From an uncultured Bacteroidota bacterium (lineage in GTDB: Bacteria; Bacteroidota; Bacteroidia; Flavobacteriales; Flavobacteriaceae), in the NCBI GenBank assembly GCA_902602415.1, contig CACKQW010000002.1, positions 62,001-126,000 on the forward strand: 64,000 nt of DNA. The letters are read 5' to 3'. The notes under the pieces are model-generated. The model worked only from the letters and a program-made list of their open reading frames with translations. It was not told where the DNA came from and did no database searches. Position numbers and translations under genes: made by a program. This document shows, in pieces, positions 27,484 through 36,203 of the stretch (positions within the stretch are counted from its first letter, which is position 1; each line of letters opens with the position of its first letter).

Positions 27484-28377
27484 TTAATAATAATTAATAT
27501 CAATTGTAGAGCTATAACTACCTTGAGTAACAATTACTTGTCTTGGATACCCATCCTCATTAAAATCATAGGCATAATTATATGCATATACTTCATCTTC
27601 ATCACTATATTCTATAGAGTAAGAGGTACAATTATTATACGCATTAAATTGAAGAATGTCTGACCCAAATTCTACTAGAATTAAAGCATCCATTCCAACA
27701 ATATTTTTAAATGGGCTATTTTGATTATCGTATTGAAAGGAGGCATTAACTGTTACTGTTATCGGGTTTCCAGAATTATCAACATCTTGATATGAATCAT
27801 TTCCACTAATAATATTACCATTATTATCTAATTGTAGAGTTAATGTTCCAGCATCTTCATAGTCTGAGCCAACATTATACACGTAAGAATTAGTTACTGT
27901 CCCATTTGAAGAATAAGCTAAATTATTTGTATCATATTCTTCACAGTTTCCACTGCTATCAAAGTAGCAATAATCATAAAAGGAAACTCTTCCTTGATTG
28001 TCGTATTCAAAGGTATATCTTCCTTCTATCCCTGTACTAGTATCCCCATAATATTCATCAACCCTTGAAATTTTATTATTGGTATAAATAAAATTGTATA
28101 GGTAATTGATTGCTGAATTTCCGCCTTGATATGAATATTCTTCAACTATAGAAGTTAGTTTATTACCATCATAAAAATATCTGTCGGTATATACATAGTC
28201 AGATACTTCAGCATCAGTTTCAATAATTTCAGAAACTAATAAAGCATTTCCGGTATTATTATTTCCGCCATTGTTGTTATTTCCCCCGTTGTTGTTGTTT
28301 CCATCATCAGATGAACTATCTGAAGAGCAGGAAAAAGCAAAAAGGGCAAATAGAATTAAATAAATTTTTGATTTCAT
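27484..28377 (-). CDS. Asn/Gly-rich-linker lipoprotein, YD-repeat-like
   Basis: A 297-residue lipoprotein: the signal peptide ends in LFAFSCSSD (Cys near residue 17) and is followed by a Ser/Asp stretch and a low-complexity NNNNGG linker (residues ~25-45). The rest is made of beta-rich segments such as FYDGNKLTSIVEEYSY, FEYDNQGRVSFYDY and YDFNEDGYPRQVIV that resemble YD/RHS-type or DUF4595-like repeats of flavobacterial surface proteins. No enzyme motif is visible. The negative charges after the lipid Cys suggest export to the cell surface. Function is unknown. Confidence 0.75.
   Translation of the reverse strand: MKSKIYLILFALFAFSCSSDSSSDDGNNNNGGNNNNGGNNNTGNALLVSEIIETDAEVSDYVYTDRYFYDGNKLTSIVEEYSYQGGNSAINYLYNFIYTNNKISRVDEYYGDTSTGIEGRYTFEYDNQGRVSFYDYCYFDSSGNCEEYDTNNLAYSSNGTVTNSYVYNVGSDYEDAGTLTLQLDNNGNIISGNDSYQDVDNSGNPITVTVNASFQYDNQNSPFKNIVGMDALILVEFGSDILQFNAYNNCTSYSIEYSDEDEVYAYNYAYDFNEDGYPRQVIVTQGSYSSTIDINYY
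28255..28316. repeat. imperfect tandem repeat coding the Asn/Gly linker
   Basis: About three imperfect copies of an 18-base unit (core TTGTTGTTATTTCCNCC on the plus strand) encode the repeated Asn-Asn-Asn-Asn-Gly-Gly linker after the lipid-anchor Cys of the lipoprotein. Copies in frame can be gained or lost by slippage without breaking the gene. Confidence 0.75.
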
Positions 28378-28421
28378 AATTTTTAGTTTTTTATAAAGTT
28401 AATTTTTTTTTTCACATTAAA

Positions 28422-30269
28422 TTATTCCACGGTAACTGACTTAGCCAAATTTCTTGGCTGATCAACATTTTTACCAAGCATAACAGCGATGTGATAAGAA
28501 AGTAGTTGTAGAGGAATTACCGTGATAAATGGAGTTATGGATTCAATGGAATCAGGAACTTCAATAGTGTAATCAGCAATTTTCTTAACTTCCTTATCCC
28601 CCTTAGAAACAATAGCGATAATTTGTCCTTTTCTGGATTTGATTTCTTGAATATTGCTAACGATTTTGTCATAATTTATTTTATTAGTGGCAATGACAAT
28701 CGTGGGCATATTTTTATCAATCAGAGCAATAGGGCCATGTTTCATCTCAGCTGCAGGATACCCCTCTGCATGTATGTAGGAAATTTCTTTTAGTTTCAGA
28801 GCTCCTTCAAGTGCTATAGGAAAGTTGTATCCCCTTCCTAAGTAGAGACAGTTTTTAGATCCTTTAATTTTCTTTGCAACTTTTTTAATAATATCATTAC
28901 TTGCAAGTATCTTATGAATTTTCTTGTCAATCCTTGAAATCTCAAGAATATATTTTCTATAAATCTGCTCAGAAATAATTCCCTTTGACTTACTTAATTT
29001 AACTGCCATTAAATATAAAACGGTCATTTGAGTGGTAAATGCTTTTGTTGACGCAACTCCAATTTCTGGTCCTGCATGAGTGTATGATCCCGTGTCAGAT
29101 TCTCTTGCAATTGAGGAGCCTACCACGTTACAAATCCCGTATATAAATGCTCCTTTTTCTTTGGCTAATTTTATTGCTGCTAGAGTATCTGCGGTTTCAC
29201 CTGATTGAGAAATGGCTAATACAATATCTTCTTTACCAATAACGGGCTCTCGATATCTAAACTCAGACGCATATTCAACTTCAACAGGAATTTTGGCAAT
29301 TTTTTCAAACATGTATTCCGCAACTAAGGCAGAGTGCCAAGATGTTCCACATGCAATTATTGTAATTTTTTTGGCCGATAAAAACTTGTCAATATAATCA
29401 TCCAGACCTGAAAGTTTAATCACACCCTTTTCTGCAATAATTCTTCCTCGTAATGTGTCACGAATAGCTTTTGGTTGCTCATAGATTTCCTTGAGCATGT
29501 AATGGTCAAATCCTTGTTTTTCAATTTTATCAAGGCTTAATTCTAAATTATTAATCACAGGAGAAAATGTAGTATCGTCCTTAGTTTTTCTAAAAATTGT
29601 TGATTTGTGATTTCTAATTACTGCCAGTTCTCCATCTTCTAAGTAAATTACCTTTTTAGTAAATTCTAAAAAAGGAGTAGCATCACTTCCAATAAAATGT
29701 TCTTCTTTCCCAACCCCAATACAAAGAGGACTTCCTAGCTTTGCTACGACAATTTCATCAGGCTTATTATTGTCAATAACTGCTATTGCATAAGCACCAA
29801 CAACTTTCTGTAATGCAATTTGAACTGCCTCTCCTAGCTTAACATTTTCTTTTTCTTTTACAAATTCGATTAAGTTTACTAAAACTTCAGTATCCGTCTC
29901 CGAATGAAACTCATAACCTTTTTTGATAAGACTTTCTTTAATTGAACTATAGTTTTCTATGATTCCATTATGAACTAAACACAAGTTATTTGAATTAGAA
30001 AATTGTGGGTGGGCGTTGATATCGTTAGGTACCCCATGAGTTGCCCATCTTGTATGGCCAATACCCAACTTCCCATTCAAGTTTTTTCTTTTTGCAATGC
30101 TTTTTTCAAGCTTGTTAATTTTCCCTTTTGATTTACAGGATACAATTGTAGATCCATTATAAGTGGCCACTCCGGAACTATCATATCCTCTGTATTCAAG
30201 TCTTTTCAAGCCATTTAGGATGATTGGTAGAGCTTGTTTATTTCCTATGTATCCTACTATTCCACACAT
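28422..30269 (-). CDS. glmS: glutamine--fructose-6-phosphate aminotransferase
   Basis: GlmS makes glucosamine 6-phosphate from fructose 6-phosphate and glutamine, the first step to UDP-GlcNAc for peptidoglycan and LPS. The start must be the ATG at 30269, because the mature enzyme needs Cys as residue 1 (MCGIVGYIGNK); an ATG at 30278 would add three residues before the nucleophile. The glutaminase domain (residues 1-~235) has GHTRWATHG; the two SIS domains contain CGTSWHSAL, SQSGETADT, STKAFTTQ and the closing PRNLAKSVTVE. Its 615 residues are normal. It lies downstream of the DUF4270 lipoprotein gene. Confidence 0.97.
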   Translation of the reverse strand: MCGIVGYIGNKQALPIILNGLKRLEYRGYDSSGVATYNGSTIVSCKSKGKINKLEKSIAKRKNLNGKLGIGHTRWATHGVPNDINAHPQFSNSNNLCLVHNGIIENYSSIKESLIKKGYEFHSETDTEVLVNLIEFVKEKENVKLGEAVQIALQKVVGAYAIAVIDNNKPDEIVVAKLGSPLCIGVGKEEHFIGSDATPFLEFTKKVIYLEDGELAVIRNHKSTIFRKTKDDTTFSPVINNLELSLDKIEKQGFDHYMLKEIYEQPKAIRDTLRGRIIAEKGVIKLSGLDDYIDKFLSAKKITIIACGTSWHSALVAEYMFEKIAKIPVEVEYASEFRYREPVIGKEDIVLAISQSGETADTLAAIKLAKEKGAFIYGICNVVGSSIARESDTGSYTHAGPEIGVASTKAFTTQMTVLYLMAVKLSKSKGIISEQIYRKYILEISRIDKKIHKILASNDIIKKVAKKIKGSKNCLYLGRGYNFPIALEGALKLKEISYIHAEGYPAAEMKHGPIALIDKNMPTIVIATNKINYDKIVSNIQEIKSRKGQIIAIVSKGDKEVKKIADYTIEVPDSIESITPFITVIPLQLLSYHIAVMLGKNVDQPRNLAKSVTVE

Positions 30270-30275
30270 ATGTAA

Positions 30276-30283
30276 CAAATATA
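30276..30283 (-). promoter_or_regulatory. putative -7 element (TATATTTG) abutting glmS
   Basis: The octamer matches TAnnTTTG on the minus strand and ends only 6 bases before the glmS ATG at 30269, so a transcript from it would be leaderless or nearly so. It lies across the alternative ATG at 30278, which supports the shorter start. No -33 box at standard distance was found. Confidence 0.35.
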
Positions 30284-30333
30284 TAAGAGGTTATGCAAAA
30301 TATTATAAGAATTAATGTTTATTGTAATATCTA

Positions 30334-31959
30334 CTATTCGATATCAGGCTCTGTATAGTAAATTTTGATTTTTGGTCTTTTATCCACACTATTACTCAGG
30401 CTACCATGTAGAATTGTCCCTTTTGGAGACAAAAGGGATCCGGTAACAATACTTTTTGTAGGGCCATTTTCATTTTGAATAAGCTGATTTTGAATTGCAG
30501 CGATATCAGAAATTACGGATAATCCTAATTTTGCATTGCTTGAATCTCTCAAAATTATATTATTCAAATGTTCAGTGATCCTAATTTTATATGAAATGCC
30601 CCCGTTGTTTGAAGTACTATCTCTTTTTAGTGGTTCTAAATGATTGATTTTTGCATTTATTGTTGTTGAGCTAATGGATTGATCTAAATAATAATCTATC
30701 AGTGGGGTACTATTTTCATAATTATAAATATAGATTCGATCCGGCTCATCTTCGTTACTGAAACTAGAATTTACAAAGAATTCAATGAAGGCTTCATTAA
30801 TTATCCTTTTTGGTTGATTGGTTTCCTGATCAATAAAAAAGTTTTTAAAATATTCAAACTCACTAACCTCGTCACCATTTTCATTTTCCGTTACTCCAGA
30901 AAATAAATCTAATTTTGAAATGATCCCTTGGCCACCTGACAAGTATATATTTTCATTTCCAAATTCTTCATCATTCTCAGAAAAGTTAAATAATTGCTCA
31001 TTCTCTATAATATTTACCAAATTACCAGAAAAGTTGAGTACATATTCATGTTGATTGGTTTCAATGAGGTCTACATTATCATCAACAATAACTGAGTTAT
31101 CGGAAGAGTAGTGAATAGTAATTCTAGAATTGGATGAGGCTAAATTCAATAACATCATACTTCCGTCCGAGCTATTTTGTTCAGCTTTTATATAGATGCC
31201 GCGAAAAAAATCTTTGAATTTATTTTCACTACTTAAGACTTGGTTTTCTTCATTTTCAATAAAATTTGTTTCCCAAAAGTTATCTCCCGGATTGTTTAGC
31301 TTAAATCGGATTGAAGGTGAAAGTTTCTGAGATACATATGGCTCACCAGTAGAAGTATCAATTTCGGTAAGATTGATTTGCTCGGCAGATGGAATAAAGT
31401 CATTCATTTCAAAAAGTAAATCTCCTTCAAGTTGAGTTGGGTTTAAAAATTCAGAGCTGGATAAAGATCCATCCGAAAAATATTTTTGTGAGATACCAAA
31501 TTCGGAGTAGGGATCAAATGTTCTTAAAAAGAAATTATTCCTGTAAACAGAAATTTTAATTGGGGCCTCGCCGTAAACAGAATCAATTTCATAAGTTATA
31601 TCACCATCTTCACTAGTTTCTACACCTCTAGAGTAGATAGGTATTCTCATAATAACTGAATCAATGACTGCATTATCACCAAAATTATGATTGTAATCTG
31701 CTGGAACTAGTTGTCCAACAAAACTGCTATTAATAGTACCAAATTGAGGGTGATTGTAGCTACCAAGTAAGTAGGAGGGCAACCCGTTGGATTGAACAGG
31801 ATTGAGATTTTCAGAATTATTCTTGATGGAGAACTCAAGCTGATTCGTGGAAAAGTTAATCGCATTTTCTGAATTTATAACTCCTGATTCAAAACTTATT
31901 AAATCCTTTTCACAAGAATAAATTAAGAATATAAAAAATAAAAATTTTAGAAATTTCAT
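30334..31959 (-). CDS. DUF4270 family lipoprotein
   Basis: A 541-residue lipoprotein (LFFIFLIYSC, Cys at about residue 16). The sequence opens with INFSTNQLEFSIK and SYLLGSYNHPQFGTINSSFVGQL and closes with VTGSLLSPKGTILHGS and RPKIKIYYTEPD, the recognisable frame of the Bacteroidetes DUF4270 family. These proteins are predicted outer-membrane lipoproteins of unknown function. The gene overlaps the stop of the glycogen synthase-like gene by one base; this pairing next to panC is conserved in Flavobacteriia. No catalytic motif is visible. Confidence 0.87.
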   Translation of the reverse strand: MKFLKFLFFIFLIYSCEKDLISFESGVINSENAINFSTNQLEFSIKNNSENLNPVQSNGLPSYLLGSYNHPQFGTINSSFVGQLVPADYNHNFGDNAVIDSVIMRIPIYSRGVETSEDGDITYEIDSVYGEAPIKISVYRNNFFLRTFDPYSEFGISQKYFSDGSLSSSEFLNPTQLEGDLLFEMNDFIPSAEQINLTEIDTSTGEPYVSQKLSPSIRFKLNNPGDNFWETNFIENEENQVLSSENKFKDFFRGIYIKAEQNSSDGSMMLLNLASSNSRITIHYSSDNSVIVDDNVDLIETNQHEYVLNFSGNLVNIIENEQLFNFSENDEEFGNENIYLSGGQGIISKLDLFSGVTENENGDEVSEFEYFKNFFIDQETNQPKRIINEAFIEFFVNSSFSNEDEPDRIYIYNYENSTPLIDYYLDQSISSTTINAKINHLEPLKRDSTSNNGGISYKIRITEHLNNIILRDSSNAKLGLSVISDIAAIQNQLIQNENGPTKSIVTGSLLSPKGTILHGSLSNSVDKRPKIKIYYTEPDIE

Positions 31960-32768
31960 TAGTTATCTAAGAATTTTTCATAGAATTCAAGATAGTGGTC
32001 TGAAAAAGAATCCATTGGTTGATATTCCAAGTTAGGCTTTTTGGATTGTTTTAAATAACTTGAGATTTCATCAGAAATATTTTCAGATCCAATGATTAAG
32101 CCGTCAGAAAAGTCAATAGCAACTTTCATTAAGTTTTCATAAGTGGCTTTTTTTAAAACCTCAACTTTTCCCTTATCGATTTCATCAAACATTATTTTTT
32201 TCATCATTGTGTCACTTAAAGTTTGATCAAATTCATTTTTGTACAAAGAAGTTATGATTTTACTTTTTTGGAAAATGGGTTCATTTTCATACAATTCGTT
32301 CATATATAAGGGAAGTAAAGAGGCCATCCATCCATGGATATGAATAATGTCAGGAGACCAGTTTAATCTTTTGATAGTCTCTAATACTCCTTTGGCAAAA
32401 AATATAGCCCTTTCATCGTTATCTTCGAATAACTTTCCCTCCTTGTCAAGAAAAGTAGATTTTCTTTTAAAGTATTCCTCATTGTCAATAAAATAAACTT
32501 GAATTCTCTCTTTTGGGATAGAGGCAACTTTGATGATAAGCGGCATATCTAAATCATCGATAACTAAATTAAGACCGGAAAGTCTGATGACCTCATGAAG
32601 TTGATGTCTTCTCTCATTTATATTACCATATCTCGGCATAAAAATTCTAATTTGACCACCTTGCTTGTTTACCATCTTAGGTATTTCAAATGACATTTTA
32701 GAAATTTCTGACTCAGGTAAGTATGGTACTACTTCAGAGGATACGTATAAAATCTTTCTATTTTTCAT
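31959..32768 (-). CDS. glycogen/starch synthase-like protein (GT5 N-terminal domain only)
   Basis: The 269 residues correspond to the N-terminal Rossmann half of family GT5 glycogen synthases: ILYVSSEVVPYLPESEISKM at the start, RIFMPRYGNINERR, FFAKGVLETIKRLNWSPDIIHIHGW near residue 145, and GSENISDEI at the end. In place of the K-x-G-G-L ADP-glucose contact near residue 15 the sequence reads SEISKM, and the entire C-terminal nucleotide-binding half is missing. This short form is the standard flavobacterial version next to DUF4270. Catalytic glycogen synthesis is therefore doubtful; a regulatory or different transferase role is possible. Confidence 0.82.
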   Translation of the reverse strand: MKNRKILYVSSEVVPYLPESEISKMSFEIPKMVNKQGGQIRIFMPRYGNINERRHQLHEVIRLSGLNLVIDDLDMPLIIKVASIPKERIQVYFIDNEEYFKRKSTFLDKEGKLFEDNDERAIFFAKGVLETIKRLNWSPDIIHIHGWMASLLPLYMNELYENEPIFQKSKIITSLYKNEFDQTLSDTMMKKIMFDEIDKGKVEVLKKATYENLMKVAIDFSDGLIIGSENISDEISSYLKQSKKPNLEYQPMDSFSDHYLEFYEKFLDN

Positions 32769-32802
32769 TAAATCACTGTTTTGAAGCGTCCTTTTGAGCT
32801 AG

Positions 32803-32836
32803 CAAAATTACAAAAATTATGTAGATTAATAGCAAT
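32803..32836 (-). promoter_or_regulatory. putative promoter of the GT5-like/DUF4270 operon (ATTG-N22-TAATTTTG)
   Basis: On the minus strand ATTG (32833-32836) and TAATTTTG (32803-32810) are separated by 22 bases, near the Bacteroidetes -33/-7 layout, and end 35 bases before the ATG at 32768. It lies in the 101-base divergent gap with panC, for which no comparable plus-strand motif was seen. Confidence 0.45.
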
Positions 32837-32869
32837 GTATTAAGTTTACAAATTGATAATTTTTATTAA

Positions 32870-33718
32870 ATGCTAACATTTAGAAGTATTTCAGCTTTGA
32901 CCAAGTATCTTGAAAAGTTTTCCGATGCTGAAGCTAAAATTGGATTTGTTCCCACAATGGGCTCTTTACATGATGGCCATATTTCTTTAATAGACAAATC
33001 AATAAAAAAAAGCTCGATTACCGTAGTTTCAATTTTTTTAAATCCTACCCAATTTAACGATAATAAAGACCTGCAGGAATATCCAGTTGATCACGAGGCT
33101 GATTTTAGAATATTGAAGGAATACGATAATCAACTGGTTTTATTTGTTCCTGAAACTAAAGAGATTTATGGAGATAGTATAGAGACCAAAAAATATAGCT
33201 TCAGTGGTTTAGATATGTATATGGAAGGAAGCTCAAGAGGTAATCATTTTAATGGTGTAATAACTGTAGTTGAAAAGCTTTTTGAAATAGTGAAGCCAGA
33301 TTATGCATTTTTTGGAGAAAAAGACTTTCAACAATTAAGAATTGTTGAGTCATTCGTAAAAGCAAAAAGCCTAAACATTGAAATAATCAGATGTGAAACA
33401 AAAAGAAGTTATGATGGTTTGGCCTTAAGTTCAAGAAATAAAAAATTAAATAATTCCTCAAAAAAAATTGCTTCAAATTTGTATAAAGCTCTTAGATTTG
33501 CAAGAGACAATTTTGATAAGCTTGAAATTTCTGAAATTGTTTCTAGCATAGAGAAAAAATTTCATAAAATTTCAGAAATATCTCTTGAGTATTTTTTAAT
33601 CGCTGATGAAAGTAAATTACATCCCACGAATCAAAAATATGATGGGGTTAAGTATAGGGCATTTATTGCTGCAAAAATCAATAATATAAGATTGATTGAT
33701 AATATAAATTTAAACTAA
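32870..33718 (+). CDS. panC: pantoate--beta-alanine ligase
   Basis: PanC joins pantoate and beta-alanine with ATP, giving pantothenate for coenzyme A. The 282-residue protein shows [16 protein letters not shown] with the HxxH at residues 34-37, [40 protein letters not shown] and the late KMSKS-like [10 protein letters not shown]. It is followed after one base by panD, so the two vitamin B5 enzymes form an operon. panB is not in the window. Confidence 0.97.
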   Translation: MLTFRSISALTKYLEKFSDAEAKIGFVPTMGSLHDGHISLIDKSIKKSSITVVSIFLNPTQFNDNKDLQEYPVDHEADFRILKEYDNQLVLFVPETKEIYGDSIETKKYSFSGLDMYMEGSSRGNHFNGVITVVEKLFEIVKPDYAFFGEKDFQQLRIVESFVKAKSLNIEIIRCETKRSYDGLALSSRNKKLNNSSKKIASNLYKALRFARDNFDKLEISEIVSSIEKKFHKISEISLEYFLIADESKLHPTNQKYDGVKYRAFIAAKINNIRLIDNINLN

Positions 33719-33719
33719 A

Positions 33720-34070
33720 ATGAAGGTTCAAATTCTTAAATCTAAAATTCATAGAGTTAAAGTTACAGATGCAAATCTCGATTATATTGGAAGCATCACG
33801 ATTGATGAAAGATTGATGAAAGCAGCCAATATTCTAGAGGGCGAAAAAATTCAGGTTGTAAATAATAACAACGGAGAAAGGTTTGAAACCTATGTAATAA
33901 CTGGCAAATACGGGTCAGGTGAAATAACTGTCAACGGTGCAGCAGCAAGAAAGGTTAATATAGGAGATATTCTGATTTTAATCACTTACGCAATTTTGGA
34001 TTTTGATGAAGCTAAAAATTTTGAGCCTAGTGTAATTTTTCCAAATGAAGACAATAATCAATTAGAGTAA
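33720..34070 (+). CDS. panD: aspartate 1-decarboxylase (pyruvoyl type)
   Basis: PanD decarboxylates aspartate to beta-alanine, the second substrate of PanC. The proenzyme self-cleaves between G24 and S25 in [11 protein letters not shown]25 becomes the pyruvoyl group. The conserved [14 protein letters not shown] and [17 protein letters not shown] segments are present. Its 116 residues match the family. It is located one base after panC. Confidence 0.97.
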   Translation: MKVQILKSKIHRVKVTDANLDYIGSITIDERLMKAANILEGEKIQVVNNNNGERFETYVITGKYGSGEITVNGAAARKVNIGDILILITYAILDFDEAKNFEPSVIFPNEDNNQLE

Positions 34071-34071
34071 G

Positions 34072-35037
34072 TTGAATTTAAAAAATAAATTAAGCCTTAA
34101 AACATTTCTGCCAATTTCAATAGGCTTATTTTGTATCTATTATTCTTTTAAAGACATAAGTTTTTTAGATTTCAAAGAATTATTTATTGGAATAGATTAT
34201 AAGTGGATTTTATTAGGACTTTTGTTGGGTGCACTTAGTCATATTTCTAGGTCTTACCGTTGGAAATTTCTTGTTGACCCATTAGGCTACAAGTTGGGTT
34301 TAAAAAATAGTATTTTATCAGTTTTTGCGGCATATTTGATTAACTACACGATTCCAAGAGCAGGGGACGTTGCAAGAGCATCAATCATTTCTAATTACGA
34401 AAAGATACCATTTGAAAAATTAATAGGGACAATAATTGCAGAACGAATTGTTGATATGATTTGTATTTCTGTATTAATTTTAATTTCACTTCTTTATGAG
34501 TTTGAAAGAATTTCTGAAAAAATTATTTCTCTTCTTTCTTCAATAAAGATCGGTAGTTTACTAATACTTTTTATTACTATTCTCCTAATCATTTTTTTAA
34601 TATTTATGATCTTAAAGAGATTCGATTTTCATAAAAAATTTTCTAATTTTTTAACAGGAATAAAATCTGGATTAACAGTGATTACAAGGATGGAGCGTAA
34701 GTTTGCTTTTATAGCACATAGTATATTTATTTGGATGATGTATGTCTTTATGTTTTATGTAACATCATTTGCATTTTCTGACTTGCATGGAACCAATTTT
34801 TTCCATTTATTAATCTCATTTACTTTGGCGGCACTTTCTATTATGTTTTCCAATGGTGGTATAGGTATTTATCCATTAGCAGTAGAAGAGTCTCTTTTTT
34901 GGTATGGTATTGAAGCGGTGAATGGTTTGGCTTTTGGTTGGGTTATGTGGTTATCCCAAACAATTATGGTAATTATTTTTGGAGGGTTATCTTTATTTAT
35001 ATTACCTTTCATAAACACATCAAACTCTAGAAATTGA
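34072..35037 (+). CDS. lysylphosphatidylglycerol synthase TM-region (UPF0104) family protein
   Basis: A 321-residue polytopic membrane protein starting at TTG one base after the panD stop; no earlier ATG exists. The family signature regions are HISRSYRWKFLVDPLG, INYTIPRAGDVARASI, TIIAERIVDMICI and FSNGGIGIYPLAVEE near residue 263. It corresponds to the membrane (flippase-like) half of MprF without the synthetase domain, so it is more likely a lipid or small-molecule transporter than a lysyl-PG synthase. It is conserved after panD in Flavobacteriia. The stop overlaps the next gene's TTG by 4 bases. Confidence 0.87.
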   Translation: MNLKNKLSLKTFLPISIGLFCIYYSFKDISFLDFKELFIGIDYKWILLGLLLGALSHISRSYRWKFLVDPLGYKLGLKNSILSVFAAYLINYTIPRAGDVARASIISNYEKIPFEKLIGTIIAERIVDMICISVLILISLLYEFERISEKIISLLSSIKIGSLLILFITILLIIFLIFMILKRFDFHKKFSNFLTGIKSGLTVITRMERKFAFIAHSIFIWMMYVFMFYVTSFAFSDLHGTNFFHLLISFTLAALSIMFSNGGIGIYPLAVEESLFWYGIEAVNGLAFGWVMWLSQTIMVIIFGGLSLFILPFINTSNSRN

Positions 35038-36203
35038 AAAGGCTTTTTTTAATAATCTTTCTTATCTCATTGGGCAGTAAAGCACAACAATTAGATACAA
35101 TTACCTCTTATAGATTGCTGGATACTATATCGTCAAAATATTTGAAATCAGATCGTGCAATAAAAATCCAATTACCTAGATCATATGAAATGGAAACCAA
35201 AAAAAAATATCCACTAATGATTGTTTTGGATGGAGATTACTTATTTGATATTACCAGCGGGAGTGTGGACTATTTATCATATTGGGGTGATATTCCGGAA
35301 AATATTGTAGTTGGAGTCAACCAATTTGGGTCTAGATTTCAGGATTCAAGTGTTCTTGACGAGTTTAATTTCACTCCTATTTCTTCCACTTCTAATTTTT
35401 ATGATTTTTTGGTTAAAGAAATGTTACCCTATATTTCAAGCAAATATAGAGTATCATCTTTTTTGATTGCAGTTGGTCATGAAAGAACTGCAAATTTCAT
35501 TAATTTCTTAGTTCTTAAAGATAAACCTCTTGTTAGAGGTGCAATTTGTGTAAGTCCAAAATTCAGTGAAAATATGGAGGGATACATTGTTGATTATTTT
35601 AAAAAGTCCAAGAATAGAATTTCATATGCAATTTCTAGTTCTCAAAAAGATTTTGAATCCATTTACCAGGATGTTTACAGCGTCTCAAAATCATTAGACT
35701 CCATAGATAATAAGTATTTAAATTTTAAGTCAATAGTTCTCAAAGATGAAAATCATTATGTTGTTCCATCAGTTACTATTCCAAAATCAATAAAAAATAT
35801 TTATTCAAAATATGCTGATATTGACAAAGTTGAATATGATTCAATTATTTCCAAATTAGAAACCTCACCAATTAAGTATTTGACTGATAAATATGACTTA
35901 ATTAAAGATTTTTATGGTATTGATAAAAAAATATCTATTAATGATTTTATGGCGATTGAAAAATATATTGAGACCAATGAAAAATATAGTTTATATAACG
36001 AATTAGCTAAGATTTCAAGCAAGTTTTACTCCGAAACGATTCTCCCAAGCTATTACAAGGCAAGATATTTTGAAGAGTCTGGTAAGCCTGAAAAAGCAAT
36101 GATGCTTTATCGATCCGCTTACAACATGAAAGAGGTGCAGGGTTTAACAAAAGACTATTTGTTGAAGCTGGCTGATCAAATTCAAAGTGATTTCAATTTG
36201 TAA
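35034..36203 (+). CDS. alpha/beta-hydrolase (esterase D-like) protein lacking the nucleophile Ser
   Basis: A 389-residue exported protein: signal peptide RLFLIIFLISLGSKAQ, then an esterase-like domain (IQLPRSYEMETKKKYPLMIVLDGDYLFD, continuing to about residue 260) and a C-terminal helical region with TPR-like character (SYYKARYFEESGKPEKAMML). At the nucleophile elbow, where esterases have G-x-S-x-G, the sequence is VGHERTANF, with E150 in place of Ser. A His in DENHYVVP could be the triad His. It is therefore probably not a classical serine esterase. It starts at TTG overlapping the previous stop and abuts radA. Confidence 0.78.
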   Translation: MKRLFLIIFLISLGSKAQQLDTITSYRLLDTISSKYLKSDRAIKIQLPRSYEMETKKKYPLMIVLDGDYLFDITSGSVDYLSYWGDIPENIVVGVNQFGSRFQDSSVLDEFNFTPISSTSNFYDFLVKEMLPYISSKYRVSSFLIAVGHERTANFINFLVLKDKPLVRGAICVSPKFSENMEGYIVDYFKKSKNRISYAISSSQKDFESIYQDVYSVSKSLDSIDNKYLNFKSIVLKDENHYVVPSVTIPKSIKNIYSKYADIDKVEYDSIISKLETSPIKYLTDKYDLIKDFYGIDKKISINDFMAIEKYIETNEKYSLYNELAKISSKFYSETILPSYYKARYFEESGKPEKAMMLYRSAYNMKEVQGLTKDYLLKLADQIQSDFNL

